Position numbers and translations under genes: made by a program. Below, one piece after another: positions 12,391 to 23,640 of a DNA stretch of 64,000 bases (positions are counted from its first letter, which is position 1; every line of letters starts with the position of its first letter). The DNA is from Dermacentor variabilis (lineage: Eukaryota; Arthropoda; Arachnida; Ixodida; Ixodidae). The notes beneath the pieces are model-generated. The model was not told the DNA's origin. It worked only from the letters and a program-made list of their open reading frames with translations, and did not search any database. The DNA lies in assembly GCF_050947875.1 (NCBI RefSeq), contig NC_134573.1, positions 67,420,315-67,484,314 of the forward strand. Reading direction: 5' to 3'.

Positions 12391-12654
12391 TAGGTGGAAG
12401 GCAATTGTTTTATCTCGCTTGTTTTGTTTTTAGGACAGCTGAAGCAGACGTCATTTATACTTCGGGTTTTCAAAAGGAAATGGTGAAGAGCCTATTTTGC
12501 TCACGACATTTTGTTGCAAGCTTTTGATGAATAAAACCAAAATAAAGCATATTTTTGCACTTTGCACTGCTTGCGACGTTTATTCCAGAATTTAAAAATC
12601 ACGAGGACACGTAAGCAAAAATACGCTGCGTCGTCATTTTAGCATTAACACATT

Positions 12655-13240
12655 TAAGCTTAAAGAAAAATTGGCAGTGGCTTAGCTCGCCTATGCCAGG
12701 ATATAAGTAGCGAAAGCTAAGGCATAGCATGGTTAGCGTTGGTTAATCTTGATTGCAAGTCCAGGTTAGTCTGGTTGTCTAGCTATGTTGCGGTGTTTAT
12801 CCAGTCATTCGGCGCGCTGTTCGTCTGTTTCCTGGGCGATTCCTTTCCTCTTCATCTCGTTCCGATGTCGATTCCAGGCCTCCTCCTGCTTATCAGAATT
12901 GTCGCCGTCCATACTGCCGCCTCAACTGTGGTTGCGGCGCACGCGAGCTTTCCTATTTAGCCCTCGGATATGTTATCAGGCATGCGACGCAGCTAGCGGA
13001 TCGTGCGGAGGCGAGCGCAACGACGAGGAACGCGATGTGACGTCATACCAAACGGCGGGTGCGGAAAGGCGCGGCGCAGCGGCGGAACACCTGTGGCTCG
13101 GTGCTACTAGTGGCGCATGCGCAGTAGTGACTAGGGAGCGACAGAGGGAAATATCCGCGGCGAGGCACGCGTTTTAGCGTCATGTGCCTCCTCGGAGCAC
13201 CGCCACGACAAAATCGCAAGTTCGCGGCCAGTAAAGCTTT
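12655..13240 (+). repeat. Possible dispersed repetitive element
   Basis: Non-coding GC-rich segment from the AGTGGCTTAGCTCG block to AAAGCTTTCGCTTTATTA. I associate these two blocks with repeated tick sequence from memory, but there is no second copy in this window to prove it. The overlapping open frames show no domains. Confidence 0.3.
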
Positions 13241-13498
13241 CGCTTTATTACAAATAATCACAAGCCATTCAAACGTGCTGAACATGCAAATGTTATATGT
13301 AACGGGAGAACTACCGCTATGGGATTTAGTAGGGCGGTTGTACTGCACGAGATCTGTCACCAAGCTACTATCCCTCGACGTTGGTAACGTGTTTTGCTTA
13401 TTTTTGCAGTTGTTTACGTGTCTGATGACGTCAGCTTGATGGTGCGTTCATCGGTAACTCGATGCAACTACCAAGGTGCCTTTCCTACGTTGTGGAAT

Positions 13499-13640
13499 TA
13501 CAAGGAAATAATTGAGCTTCCTGGCCATTCCCGGAGTGGGAATGGGATAAGATTTTTTTTTTCATTCTGAGGAATTGAAAGGAATGAAGTTATGGCAAGT
13601 TCTAATTCTCCAGTATGGAATTGAAAGGTAATGGGACGCC
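13499..13640. repeat. ATTCC/GGAAT-rich repeat segment
   Basis: Dense in GGAATG and CATTCC words (for example CCATTCCCGGAGTGGGAATGG). A comparable block lies at 48925-49045. It may be a small palindromic or satellite-like repeat family. Confidence 0.35.
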
Positions 13641-13730
13641 CATTCCGCAAAACGGTTAGCGAGACAGTTGCGCCACATTTCGCTCTGTTTGCTATGTGCC
13701 GCACTAAACAGATTGTCAGCGCCAGCCAAT
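13627..13730 (-). repeat. Fragment of a dispersed repeat shared with 34.4 kb and 59.3 kb
   Basis: The reverse complement (GGCTGGCGCTGACAATCTG…GCGAAATGTGGCGCAACTG) aligns with the start of the segment at 34457-34930 and with the corresponding part of 59310-59735. It covers only the first ~100 bases of that family. Confidence 0.5.
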
Positions 13731-14104
13731 AAATATATTGCCACGTGGTATGGACAACAAGGGGACTGAAGAAGGGGAAGAACGAGGTTCATCTCGGCTT
13801 CGCGCGTCGACACCTACGTTTCGTGAAGTGCAAACGCCTGCATCCTCATTCGTCGTGTATACTACAGCAGGGTATACGCGACAATTTGGTGGAGCTTTCT
13901 GGGTACGCTCAACTTATGCGGGTTCCCCACTGGGCAGCAAGAACCTCGCCCCACAATTGGAGTGGACGCCAGTTCACCGTACAAGCCGGCGAATCCGAGG
14001 CCTCCCCCCAGAATTTGGAAACCTCCAGGAAAAGTGATTACTGCGACCACTGCGACTTCTACGGAAAGGGTGACACCGACTGACCTAATGCTGCTGGACC
14101 CCCA
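13728..14104 (+). other. Probable LTR end and leader of a decayed LTR retrotransposon
   Basis: The segment lies directly upstream of a gag pseudogene. It holds an AATAAA-type signal near 13728 and a TGGTGGAGCTTTCTGGG block at 13886-13902 that could be a tRNA primer-binding site. No second LTR is in the window, so the LTR boundary cannot be set. Assignment rests on position and on the gag that follows. Confidence 0.3.
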
Positions 14105-15276
14105 AATGCGACGGCTTTTCATGGCGACACATTTGCAGACGGGGAAGACTTGCTGGCGGAGTTCAAATGCGTGGCTGCGTTTAAGAGGAAGCTTTAGCTC
14201 GGGGGCTCCTATCTAAATACATGTAAAAGGAGAATTCGTTTTTCTCAGCAACCACCGCACCAAATTTGACGAGGTTTGTTGCATTTACAAGAAAAACTCA
14301 AAATCTAGTGACTGTTGGTTTCGAATTTTTGAGTTAGGTCGTGATATTTTTATTAAAAATTGGCAAAAATCGAAAAATTTCAAAAAACGAAACTATCAAG
14401 TTTACAACTCTGTAACTCAGCAATGAAAGATGATATCACAATTCTGTGAACTGCATCTAATAGTACATCTAAAGCGGACAAAATTGATATGTTACACATG
14501 AATATAAAAAAAATTAATCATAGGAAAATACAACTTTTGCAAAACCGTTGTAACCAACGTAACAAATTCACGTAAGATGTAAAATGACATATTGAATTTG
14601 TCCGCTTTGAGAGATCTAATAGATGCCGTTTACAGAACCGCGATATCAGTTCTTGATGCAGAGCTATGAATTTGTAAACTTCGTGCTTCTATTTTTTTTC
14701 TAACGGTCAAATATTTGAAAATCGTTTTAACAAAATTCAAGCCCTAAATCGAAATTCGGCTTCCAACAGTCACTAGAATTTAACTTTCTCTTTCAAATGC
14801 AACAAATTTCATCAAAATCGGTACATGGGTTATCTCACAAAAACGTTTTTGCGTTTTACATGTATTTGAATAGGCCGCGTCGGAGTTGGGCCCGAGCTAA
14901 AGCTTCCTCTTAACGAGTGGGACAACAACGCCAAACTCAGGAACGTCTACTTCAGCCTCCAGGATGGTGCTCGCACTTGGTTTATCAACCGCGAAAGTGC
15001 CCTGTCATCCTGCCCTGAGTTCCAGCGCAAGCTACTGGAGACTTACTCCAGCCCCGATCGCCGAGAAAAAGCGGAACGGGCCCTTCAGTCACGCGTTCAA
15101 AAGCCCAACGAGAGCGTCACGATGTACGTGGAGGCCATGACGCGTCTCTTTCAGCGTGCCGATCCGAGCATGTCGGAAGAGAAGAAGGTGCGTCATCTGA
15201 TGAGAGGGGTAAAGGAGCAGCTCTTTGGCGGTCTTGTTCGGAATACGCCCAAGACTGTTGCGGAGTTCCTCGAATA
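14105..15276 (+). pseudogene. Gag fragment of an LTR retrotransposon, split by an insertion
   Basis: The frame reads NATAFHGDTFADGEDLLAEF up to 14180. A 725-bp insertion (14185-14909) then interrupts it. It resumes at 14914 with NEWDNNAKLRNVYFSLQDGA and continues through an ARTWF motif, a helical capsid-like region (ETYSSPDRREKAERALQSRV) and VRHLMRGVKEQLFGGLV. This is the capsid core found in Ty3/gypsy-like Gag proteins. Removing the insertion with one TTAA restores the phase exactly (…CVAAF-NEWD…). No zinc knuckle or pol follows, because an RTE LINE fragment is joined to the frame at about 15276. The upstream coding part is frameshifted. This Gag is unrelated in detail to that of the element at 23402. 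Confidence 0.7.
14185..14909. mobile_element. TTAA-flanked fold-back element nested in gag
   Basis: A 725-bp element lies between two TTAA copies (14181-14184 and 14910-14913). Its ends are perfect 19-bp inverted repeats, GAGGAAGCTTTAGCTCGGG. Beyond them the two halves fold on each other over about 330 bp at lower identity. Shared landmarks include AAATACATGTAAAA, TCTAGTGACTGTTGG and AAGTTTACAA. There is no coding capacity. TTAA duplication is the hallmark of piggyBac-type insertion, so a non-autonomous piggyBac-like element is the likeliest class. A second, half-length copy starts at 40474. Confidence 0.8.
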
Positions 15277-16370
15277 TAACCAACCCTTATATATAGCTTC
15301 CATTGATTACGAGAAAGCGTTTGATTCAGTCGAAACCTCAGCAGTCATGGAGGCATTACGGAATCAGCGTGTAGACGAGCCATATGTAAAGATACTGGAA
15401 GACATCTATAGCGGCTCCACAGCCACCGTAGTCCTCCACAAAGAAAGCAACAAAATCCCAATAAAGGAAGGCGTCAGACAGGGAGATACGATCTCTCCAA
15501 TGCTATTCACAGCATGTTTACAGGAGGTATTCAGAGGCCTGGAGTGGGAAGAATTGGGGATAAAAGTTGATGGAGAATACCTTAGCAACTTGCGATTCGC
15601 TGATGATATTGCCTTGCTTAGTAACTCAGGAGACCAATTGCAATGCATGCTCACTGACCTGGAGAGGCAAAGCAGAAGGGTGGGTCTGAAAATTAATCTG
15701 CAGAAAACTAATGTTTAACAGGCTCGGAAGAGAACAGCAGTTTACGATAGGTAGCGAAGCACTGGAAGGGGTAAGGGAATACATCTACTTAGGGCAGGTA
15801 GTGACCACGGATCCGGATCATGAGACTGAAATAACCAGAAGAATAAGAATGGGCTGGGGTGCGTTTGGCAGGCATTCTCAAATCATGAACAGCAGGTTGC
15901 CACTATCCCTCAAAAGGAAAGTGTATAACAGCTGTGTGTTACCAGTACTCACATATGGGGCAGAAACCTGGAGGCTTACGAAAAGGGTTCTGCTGAAATT
16001 GAGGACGACGCAACGAGCTATGGAAAGAAGAATGATGGGTGTGACGTTAAGGGATAAGAAAAGAGCAGATTGGGTGAGGCAACAAACGCGGGTAAACGAC
16101 ATCTTAGTTGAAATCAAGAAAAAGAAATGGGCATGGGCCGGACATGTAATGAGGAGGGAAGATAACCGATGGTCACTAAGGGTTACGGACTGGATTCCAA
16201 GGGAAGGGATGCGTAGCAGGGGGCGGCAGAAAGTTAGGTGGGCGGATGACATTAAGACGTTTGCAGGGACAACATGGCCACAATTAGTACATGACCGGGG
16301 TAGTTGGAGAAGTATGGGAGAGGCCTTTGCCCTGCAGTGGGCGTAACTAGGCTGATGATGATGATGATGA
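15276..16370 (+). pseudogene. 5'-truncated RTE-type LINE (copy A)
   Basis: RT domain and C-terminus of a non-LTR retrotransposon. The first frame (to 15718) contains IDYEKAFDSVETS, GVRQGDTISPMLFTACLQE and the catalytic FADDIALLS, then INLQKTNV. A frameshift at about 15715 leads to a second frame (to 16346) with the REYIYLGQVV and YGAETWRLTKR blocks, ending in GRQKVRWADDI and EAFALQWA. A (TGA)n tail at 16350-16370 closes the element, as is usual for RTE-clade LINEs. The 5' end, endonuclease and first RT blocks are missing. Its start is fused in frame to the gag pseudogene. No target duplication was visible. Confidence 0.8.
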
Positions 16371-16372
16371 CA

Positions 16373-16530
16373 GGTGGACTCCGGATTAACTCTGACCACA
16401 TGCTCTTTAGCGTGCACCCAGTACACTGTGCACGAGCATTTTTGCATTCCTGTTCCATCGGAATGAGTCTGCGCGACCCCGATCGAACCCCCGCCACCTC
16501 TTGCTCAGGAGCACGATGCACTTGACAGTT
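16373..16530 (-). mobile_element. tRNA-derived SINE, reverse orientation
   Basis: On the minus strand a B-box-like GGGGTTCGATCGG follows a box-A-like region. The body continues …AATGCAAAAATGCTCG…TGTACTGGGTGCACGC… to TTAATCCGGAGTCCACC. It abuts the (TGA)n tail of the RTE copy directly. This is a different family from the SINE at 5253. Identification as a tRNA-derived SINE rests on the B box and on the recurrent-looking body, so the A box and exact ends are uncertain. Confidence 0.55.
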
Positions 16531-18400
16531 TTCTACCGCTGCGAGTGTTTTCGTTCTGCCTGCAAAACGGCGTCCCGTGCAAGAAGAAAGCCCGAGTGCC
16601 TACAAAAAACCCTCTGCGACTTAATTCCCTTGCCTACACCATACCGAGCCCATAGCAGGACGTTGTGGCTTGTCACTTGTTCTCGCCAGAGTGCGCCAGA
16701 TGTACTATTTTCCCGGACCTTCTACATTTGTCAAGCGCCATATACGTGCAAAGCTGCCCCGAATGCCAACGCAGGAAATCGGCTCCTCTAAACTTCGAGG
16801 GTCTACTCCCAGCCATCTCACAAGCTACGGCACTGTTTTTTTTTTCAATTCGGCATCCAATCACGGAACCTAGGTACATATGCACAGCGCTACAGTCTTC
16901 GGCAGAATCCCGTGGAATGTCCGCGAGGCTACCAAGTATGCCACGAACTCGGGTCCACTCTCAGTGATTGTCTGAAAACTCCTCAGTCGATACTCTGGTA
17001 GCACAAAACGTAACGCCACCTTAGTAAACTGCACTACGAAGCCATTCGCGTTCGTGTTGACGCCGGAGCGTCGACAGCACCACTGAAAAATAGAGCACGC
17101 TGCTCGCGTTAAACCATAATTTCATGCGCTAATGTGGTTCCACCCTGACTTCATTTCTGCAGTCTCACTTCAAAGTAAGGTCAACGTTACCCGGGGCTCA
17201 CTGTATAAGCCTTTTTTTTTTACATTCTAGTTTTACAAGCATAAAAACAAGCTTGCTAGTTTTATTATTAGTGCTAGCATTGTCTTCTGTTAGGAGTTGC
17301 TCTTATCACAAGACTCCCACTATAATATGTATACTCTTTTAATTTTTATTAAACGCCGTCTCACTCATTTGTCCTAACCATTCTTCCAGCTCGTAGTGAA
17401 TTTTGGAAATTTAAACCTTACGAGCGACCACGCTTCAGAAAGCTCCATGATTAACTGCGCTAAGTATTTAAATCACGAAGATTGGTTCTCGACGTATTAT
17501 GGGGAAAGCAAGCGCAAATCCATTGTTGGAATGCGTGAGCTACTCAGCTTGGTGCCTTAATCGATGTGATTTTAAACCGGTAACTGCGCTGGGTGGAGTG
17601 CGAAATTATTACATAACAGACATAGAGCGTTGCAGTTTTGAAGATCATCTTATGTTTACACAATTAATGAATATCATGCAATTTCATCCAGTTAATTATT
17701 ATTCTACATTTACTGTAAGACATAATACTGATGCGCCAAGTTACTCGCACATGGGAGAATATCACTCTAAAACCTGATGACAGCAGCAAGCGCGGCAACA
17801 TCGATACCGCTTGTAGCGATGTTGTAGCGATGCAGTGGCAAAATAACATTAATCAAATCATGCCCGCCGAACGGAGACTAGTGCACTCAACAAAACCACG
17901 ACAAGATATTTGTCAAAAATGTTCAAAATGCAAGATCAGTTCAAACTCAAATTCGAAGTACAGCATGTAGCAGTGCCATATCTATAGAACATTCATCCCA
18001 CTTCAGTACTTGATGTAAACACTACAGAAGCAATGATTGAAGGGCAAAGAGAAAGTTCCCCCAAAACTCCACAACACGCATAAATTGGTGACTATAGATC
18101 TCACTAAGTGCAGTTAGATAAACGAAACGCACGTGAAATAATAGCTAAGCCACCCCACTCTGCAACAGCAATTCTATATGTGTATCGACGTTGATTGAAA
18201 CTTAAACAGTATGAAAAACGAATGCAAATCAGTGTCATGCCCTTCCTCAAAATTGACAATCATAGATGACATGCGAAAATACTTGGAAGACGAAGCTTTC
18301 CTGCGAATAAAAATATAAAAATGTCAGTTCACGTACTAGACTGCGTAGAAAAAAATACGGAAACAAAGTTCGCGACCAGAGACCTAGAATACCAGCCTGG
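16531..18400. other. No recognisable gene
   Basis: AT-rich in its second half. Open frames are short and domain-free. Nothing recognisable was seen on either strand. Confidence 0.35.
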
Positions 18401-18640
18401 TAGATTTAGGGAGTTCAACTAGAAAGTCCGCTTGAAGTGGCGAATAGCAAGATACCATTATACTAAAAATTTCACCCTCCCGTCTCCCGAACATAGCAGC
18501 AGTTATGAAAGCTGATACAGGAAGGATCGGGAGAATTCGGCCACCAAGGGCCGCTCTCACCAAGCTGTCTGCTGATTCACTCGTAACTAATCCTCTTGGA
18601 GCAGGCATTGGACAATTACGTGTTCGTGAAATATGAGAGC
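18400..18640 (-). pseudogene. I-type LINE relic: RNase H tail
   Basis: On the minus strand a frame reads TSESADSLVRAALGGRILP followed by SAFITAAMFGRREGE. It matches the end of the RNase H domain seen at 57090-57210 (NESADALAAASLRGP, SAYITAARFRK), so both belong to one LINE family. The preceding RNase H blocks are eroded. Confidence 0.6.
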
Positions 18641-18941
18641 CACTATTTGCAGTGAAACTTGAACATAAACATAAAGAATCTGTTATTATTGGGGACCAGC
18701 TCCACCAGTGGAAAAGCTGGCGATACCGTCCGCGTGACGTGGTACGAAGGATCACGTGGATACAGTGGCCGCGTCGGCTGCTTCGGAAGCGCCGAAGCAG
18801 GCTGAAAAGGAAAAAGTTCAATGTCCCACCTACCTGCACTGCTGTTCTGATTACCCGGGAGGTTTTCCTGCTTTGGGTGTCTGCTTGACAACACTTGAAA
18901 GCACTATAATTACGTAGTGGCCGCCTTTGAAGGCGTCCAAC

Positions 18942-19140
18942 ATGGTAGGCTACTGCTCTATGCCGAAGTGCCGGACGTACGCAACGAAGCCCGGTGTCAG
19001 CCTTCGCGCGTACACACAAGATAAGAAGCTGCGTGAAGCTTTGATCGCGATGCTTAGAAGCGGCAAGCAGCAATCGGCTACAACTGGGGTGCGCAGCAAG
19101 CTCTTCCGCGAGGAACATTTTGCTACGGCGTCGGGGCTCA
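18942..19140 (+). pseudogene. THAP-type zinc-finger exon with lost ligands
   Basis: An ATG at 18942 opens MVGYCSMPKCRTYATKPGVS…KKLREALIAMLRSGK…VRSKLFREEHF. The spacing and words match the THAP (C2CH) DNA-binding domain, normally found at the extreme N-terminus. The first zinc-ligand pair is present (Cys5, Cys10). The second pair is not: the usual Cys-Ser-x-His-Phe reads Arg-Ser-Lys-Leu-Phe. The frame runs into a perfect donor, GTGAGT, at 19141, as if this were exon 1 of a gene. It could be a decayed host THAP gene duplicate or the captured exon of a DNA transposon. It is unlikely to bind zinc as written. Confidence 0.6.
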
Positions 19141-19149
19141 GTGAGTAGC

Positions 19150-20370
19150 AGCAAGTGCGCACTGAGACGCTCGCCCGCGCGCGCTGCCCGGCTGACGTCA
19201 TAAAGCTCTGGTCTATGAACTTGATGCTAGATACTGGCAAGTTCACTGGAATGGAAAGGGAACGGTACAAAGCACATTTGAAAAAGGCACGTCATATACT
19301 CATGTTTGTGTTAGCGCCATACTATGTACTTAATTAAAGAAAAGAAAAAAAAAAGCAGCGGGAAATTGCTCGTTGAGAAAGCCGATAAACATGCATTGCG
19401 ACGCAACTTGAGAAATAATGATATTGTAACGTCTCAATTAAGAAGAAAAGAAAAAATTTGAATCGTCCCGTCGGCATATGAAAAGTAGCCGTAGGCGTCG
19501 AAGTGCCTAGTTATAACGAAATTATTTTTGAGCTGCTCTGATAGCGTCCACGCAACAGTGGTTGATTGTTTACTGTCAAACGCTCATCTGCTGCGGCCTA
19601 AAGCTCACGGCACGGCACGAAAACGTGCTCGCAGCGAAAGCGAAACATTGCGCGCAGACATGCATGCATGCAGACGCGCAGTCGGTCATTGCGAACCCGT
19701 GCGTTCGTTGCATTGAAGCTTCATTATGTTATGTTCCATTTCGTTATACAGTCAGCCCACTATAAGAACCCATTTCACATAGTTAGCTCTCAGCGAATGC
19801 CTACCTTTCATGGAAGAAACCGGTTCTGGCGGCACCATCGCGGCGACCGCGCGCAGTGGGCGTTCACTGGTAAAGAGATATCGTCTGTAAGCCATTATGT
19901 GGTTTCTGTTTGTCCAAGATTATTATTTTGACAGTAAAAAACTTTCCTCGTTTCGAGAGTACGTATTGAAAGGTCCAGTAGGGCTCCCGCGTGGTTATTC
20001 AGCGTCGACAGCCAAACTTATGAGGAGCGCGCCGCGTTATTCCTCACACTACGCAAGGGAGGCACTTCCGACAGATGGCGACTCCGTAAGTCTTCGCCGC
20101 CAATACCCACTTCCACGATTGATGAGTTCAGGTTTCGTAGGGTCGATATAATCGCCAGAAGCTCAGCTAAATATAATAGTATGCAGTCAGGAAGGTTTGA
20201 GGAGAAGGACCAGTCAAAAGCGGAAAAGAAAATTCAGTTCCAGATATTTTTCAGTTTCACTGTCGCTATGACGGCGTTTACTTTTAGCTCTAATAAGTGT
20301 TATTGTAACAGCCCATTTATTACACTTTAAGGAAGATGTCTTGCGTTGTTTGGATATATATCGTCCAATA
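19150..20370. other. No recognisable gene; lies between two pieces of one LINE relic
   Basis: Together with the THAP-like exon this segment separates the RNase H tail (18400-18640) from the RT C-terminal piece (20374-20823) of minus-strand LINE relics of the same family. That suggests inserted DNA. I could not find matching ends or a target duplication. Confidence 0.3.
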
Positions 20371-20373
20371 TAT

Positions 20374-20823
20374 TCAGCAGATTCCCTTTCTCACTGTTAA
20401 TTGGAAGACTTCACATAACCGTACATGTAAGGGACCAACAAGTTCCTGTACGAGGGCGATCTGAGGAGTGTGTAAACCTGGCCAGGAAGATGAAAAAAAT
20501 GTAACAGAATGAAAAATGATAATCATTTGTAATTTTATAGGGTAATCATACTTCTTGAATGCTTGGAACGGTAATAACTGAAACCTAAGAGACGGTAAGC
20601 GTGCTTCGAGGTGTAGTGCATAGTTTACAACGTACCATGGTAATCGAAAGCGTAGGCGTAAAGCTTCCCGTTCCAGAAAAACAAGTGGGTGTAATGCATA
20701 TGTCAACTTACCTGTATATAGAAGACATCCAAATTCCAAAATTCCAAAATGGAACAGACAGATATAAATCCAGTTTGGCAAGGGCTGACTGCATCTTTGT
20801 CCTCTAATTATTTCACAAGACAA
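20374..20823 (-). pseudogene. I-type LINE relic: region after RT
   Basis: The frame contains GILEFGCLLYTGKLTY, LEREALRLRFRLPWYVVNYA and LEARLPSLRFQLL. It matches the segment 56215-56490 of the plus-strand I-type LINE (VELGCVLFSGDPAYKL, LERESLRLCLGLPKF). There is no RT active site here. It is a decayed fragment of the same family as 18400-18640. Confidence 0.6.
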
Positions 20824-21889
20824 ACATTCAGAATCATTTCTATTAATTTAACCATGTTGGAAGTAAGAACAGTTGATCGTAACATCTCTGCAGCTACTCC
20901 GTCAGCACCAGGGGCTGAATGTGACAGACATTCTACTGCCTTACCCAGTTCCAACAAAGCGATCTCAGTAGAATCATCTGACCGGATTCGTAACTTCGTA
21001 AGTGGAGATAAAAAGAAAGTGAATTTACTCCTTAAACGCCTTGCTATTTCTTCAAACGTTTGCGCTATTTCTCCTCAAGTGAAAATCGTCGAATCAATGT
21101 TACTCGGACGCGGAAGTATTTTTGCATTACGCAGAAAATTCAAAAGTGCGCCCTTGTATTTTTTTATAGAATACCGTGAGAGCCACTAAATAAATGCAAG
21201 AACAAGCATTTTGTAGCATTAACTAAAACCTTTTAACTTTTACATGCGCCACGAAGATATCTATGCATGTATAGCACTCGGTTAGAAATTATATGCAAAT
21301 CGTGGCGAAAGCAAATGTGCTTCGTTGTTGAGCGTTATTAGATAGGTTCAAAGCAAGTTTCTTTTTTTGAAGTGTATAGATAATGTATGAATACTGCCTA
21401 GGTTGAGGTATTATGAAAGTGTAGTGGAGCATACTATAACAAGTCAACCAAATCGCTACAGAGAGATCATTCGCAAACATAGTAAATAATGATGAATTGA
21501 TAATAGAAGCTTCGGATACATCGACTTTTTTACTGATTGATCGCTCCGACATAAGCAATGACCACAGACTGCTGTCTTACTGAAATGAAATTCACCAGCG
21601 CTTAATGACAGCTACAAAAGCCCAATTAAACTACGAAAAGGATATCAAAAACATCGTAGAAATCCCTGCTGACATAGATAAAAAGCACACCGACAACTTC
21701 GTTGAGTTAAAAAATCAAATTTAAAGCACCAGAATATTCCTCAGTAAAAGGTTATGTGTTCGCACTTACAATTTTTATTTTATGTGGAATGACAGATCTA
21801 AAAATGATTATTTAGGAGATTCTAATAAGGAGATAATTAGGAGATTCTAATAATAGCACTTCTAATAAGAAATGCTATGTTTCAGTAGA
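20824..21889. other. No recognisable gene
   Basis: AT-rich; a 146-codon plus-strand frame (20749-21189) shows no domain I recognise. Confidence 0.3.
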
Positions 21890-22535
21890 GATTCGAGATG
21901 CTGTTTCTGTAGAGATACCGACAGCTATGGAGGCATTGCGTAATCAGGAGTACAGGATGCAGACTGGAATACCTTGGGAAATATCTACAAAGGTTCCACA
22001 GCTACCTTGTTCACAAGAGACCAGAAAAAAAACTATCAAGAAAGGGGTCACTCAATGAGACACAATCTCTCCATTGGTATTCATTGCATTCTCAGATGAA
22101 GTATTCAAGCTATTAGACTGGGAAGGCTTAGAGTGAGGATCAACAGTGAATATCTCTACAACCTACGATTCGCAGATCACATTGACCTGTACAGCAACAC
22201 TGCGGGTGAATTGTAACAAATAATTGAGGACCGCAACCGAAAGAGTGCGAACATAAGGCTGAAGATTATAGTGCAGAAGTCAAGGGTAATAGTTCAATAG
22301 CATGGAAACAAAAATTCATGATCGCTAGTGAGCGTTTATATCTGGTTTGTGCAGGAACACGTTTATCTAGGTCATTTACTCACAGGGCGCCTTGATCACG
22401 AGACGGGAACTTACAGAAGAATGGAAATGGGTTGGAGTGCACATTGCAGGCATTACTGCACTGGGACCTTTCCGCTGACGTTAAAGAGAGAAGCGTCCAA
22501 CCATTGCAGTTTACCGGTTTCCCAAGAAAACTCGT
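21890..22535 (+). pseudogene. Highly decayed RTE-type LINE relic (copy E)
   Basis: With several stops and shifts, the sequence still reads PTAMEALRNQ, TIKKGVTQ followed by DTISPLVF, and, from about 22350, HVYLGHLLTGRLDHETGTYRR and MGWSAHCRHY. These match the RT and post-RT blocks of RTE copy A (EALRNQR, GVRQGDTISPML, YIYLGQVVT, DHETEITRRIRMGWGAF). Far more diverged than copies A, B and C, so an older insertion. Confidence 0.6.
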
Positions 22536-22800
22536 CGCCATCTAGAGGCGCCACCGCGAAGCCTGCGCGTGGCTTCCGAAATGCATGACGCGCCGATGCG
22601 GGCGAACGCTCAGAAACACGTCATGCAGCAACCAGGATCCTCTCTCGCACTCCTTTCTGGACATGCTGCGCCATCTAGGGGCGCTGCCGAGAAGTCCACG
22701 ATTGGCCTCCGGAACGATAAACGTCGTGCGCCGATGCCTTCGAACGATGAGAATTGTTCCCTCGCTTGGTCGCACACTTAGCGACGCACATTCAGTGGCC
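22536..22800 (+). repeat. Pair of direct repeats, 133 bp apart
   Basis: CGCCATCTAGAGGCG at 22536 recurs as CGCCATCTAGGGGCG at 22669. Each is followed by related words: GGCTTCCGAAATGCATGACG against GGCCTCCGGAACGATAAACG, and GCGCCGATGC in both. Two diverged copies of a ~130-bp unit. Confidence 0.5.
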
Positions 22801-22829
22801 CAAGATGGCGAGAGTTAGATTAAAGGGCG

Positions 22830-23397
22830 GCACATACCCGGCGTATTTATGGCGAAATTCGCTAACTCGTTCGTGTGAGAGGCGTTCATTGAAAGCGGCA
22901 CACATACCCAGTGCATTTGTGGCGCAGCCTGCGAAAACGTCTTGTTTTTGCCCTTGAGGAGCCCTTGTGGCGTAGGCCTGATTCCACCTAGCACTGGAGA
23001 AGGTTAAAGACTTTTTTTCACCATTGTAGAGCGGCACATTCAGAGTGGCACACACCTACTTACTCAAGTTGGCATCAAACACATTCATTCAAAAGTGCCG
23101 CATACCCAGAGACACACGCAGGCATCCAAGAGGTTCATCGAAGCCCAGCGCAGACCGAGTGGCAGATACCCAGGGCTCTAAGCGTCGAAACAGTTCATTT
23201 AACAGCGGTGCCTACACAGCCCCACACTAGCGGCACATAGTGCACATTGCCACATAGTCAGTGACACAAGCTGGTCAGCCACATAGAGGTACGGCTGGGT
23301 TCAAGCAACTAAGTGACACGGTTATTTTCGAACCCTTCTACCTTATCACAGCTGCCCGATGAGCTACCCATTCGACCATGGACTAACCGGTGACCAG
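22830..23397 (+). repeat. Degenerate tandem repeat left of the LTR element
   Basis: Words such as GCGGCACATACCC, CATTGAAAGCGGCAC, CACATACCCAGTG and AGAGGTTCAT recur irregularly. The same vocabulary continues on the far side of the LTR element at 30359-30830. The array was therefore probably continuous before insertion. Confidence 0.5.
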
Positions 23398-23401
23398 GAA
23401 G
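23398..23401. other. Target-site duplication GAAG (left)
   Basis: GAAG immediately precedes the 5' LTR and recurs at 30355-30358 right after the 3' LTR. A duplication of 4 bp is normal for Ty3/gypsy integrases. Confidence 0.75.
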
Positions 23402-23640
23402 TGTTACGTTTCGCCTACGACGCGCGGTTTAGCCGGCGCGGCTGCAACAAAGCGGCAGACATTTTGGCCCGTTCGGCGTCGCCGCTACGCCTCCCCGCCA
23501 AGCGCGTCCAGGCATGTTCCGATGCCACGTGTCTTCATGTGCGTGTGTGAGTGTATGTGCATATTGGTGCCCACGCTTGTCGAAGCGCGGCAGCCGGGGA
23601 GAGGAGCTCCCAACAACTGTGAAGCGAGGGGGTCTGACAG

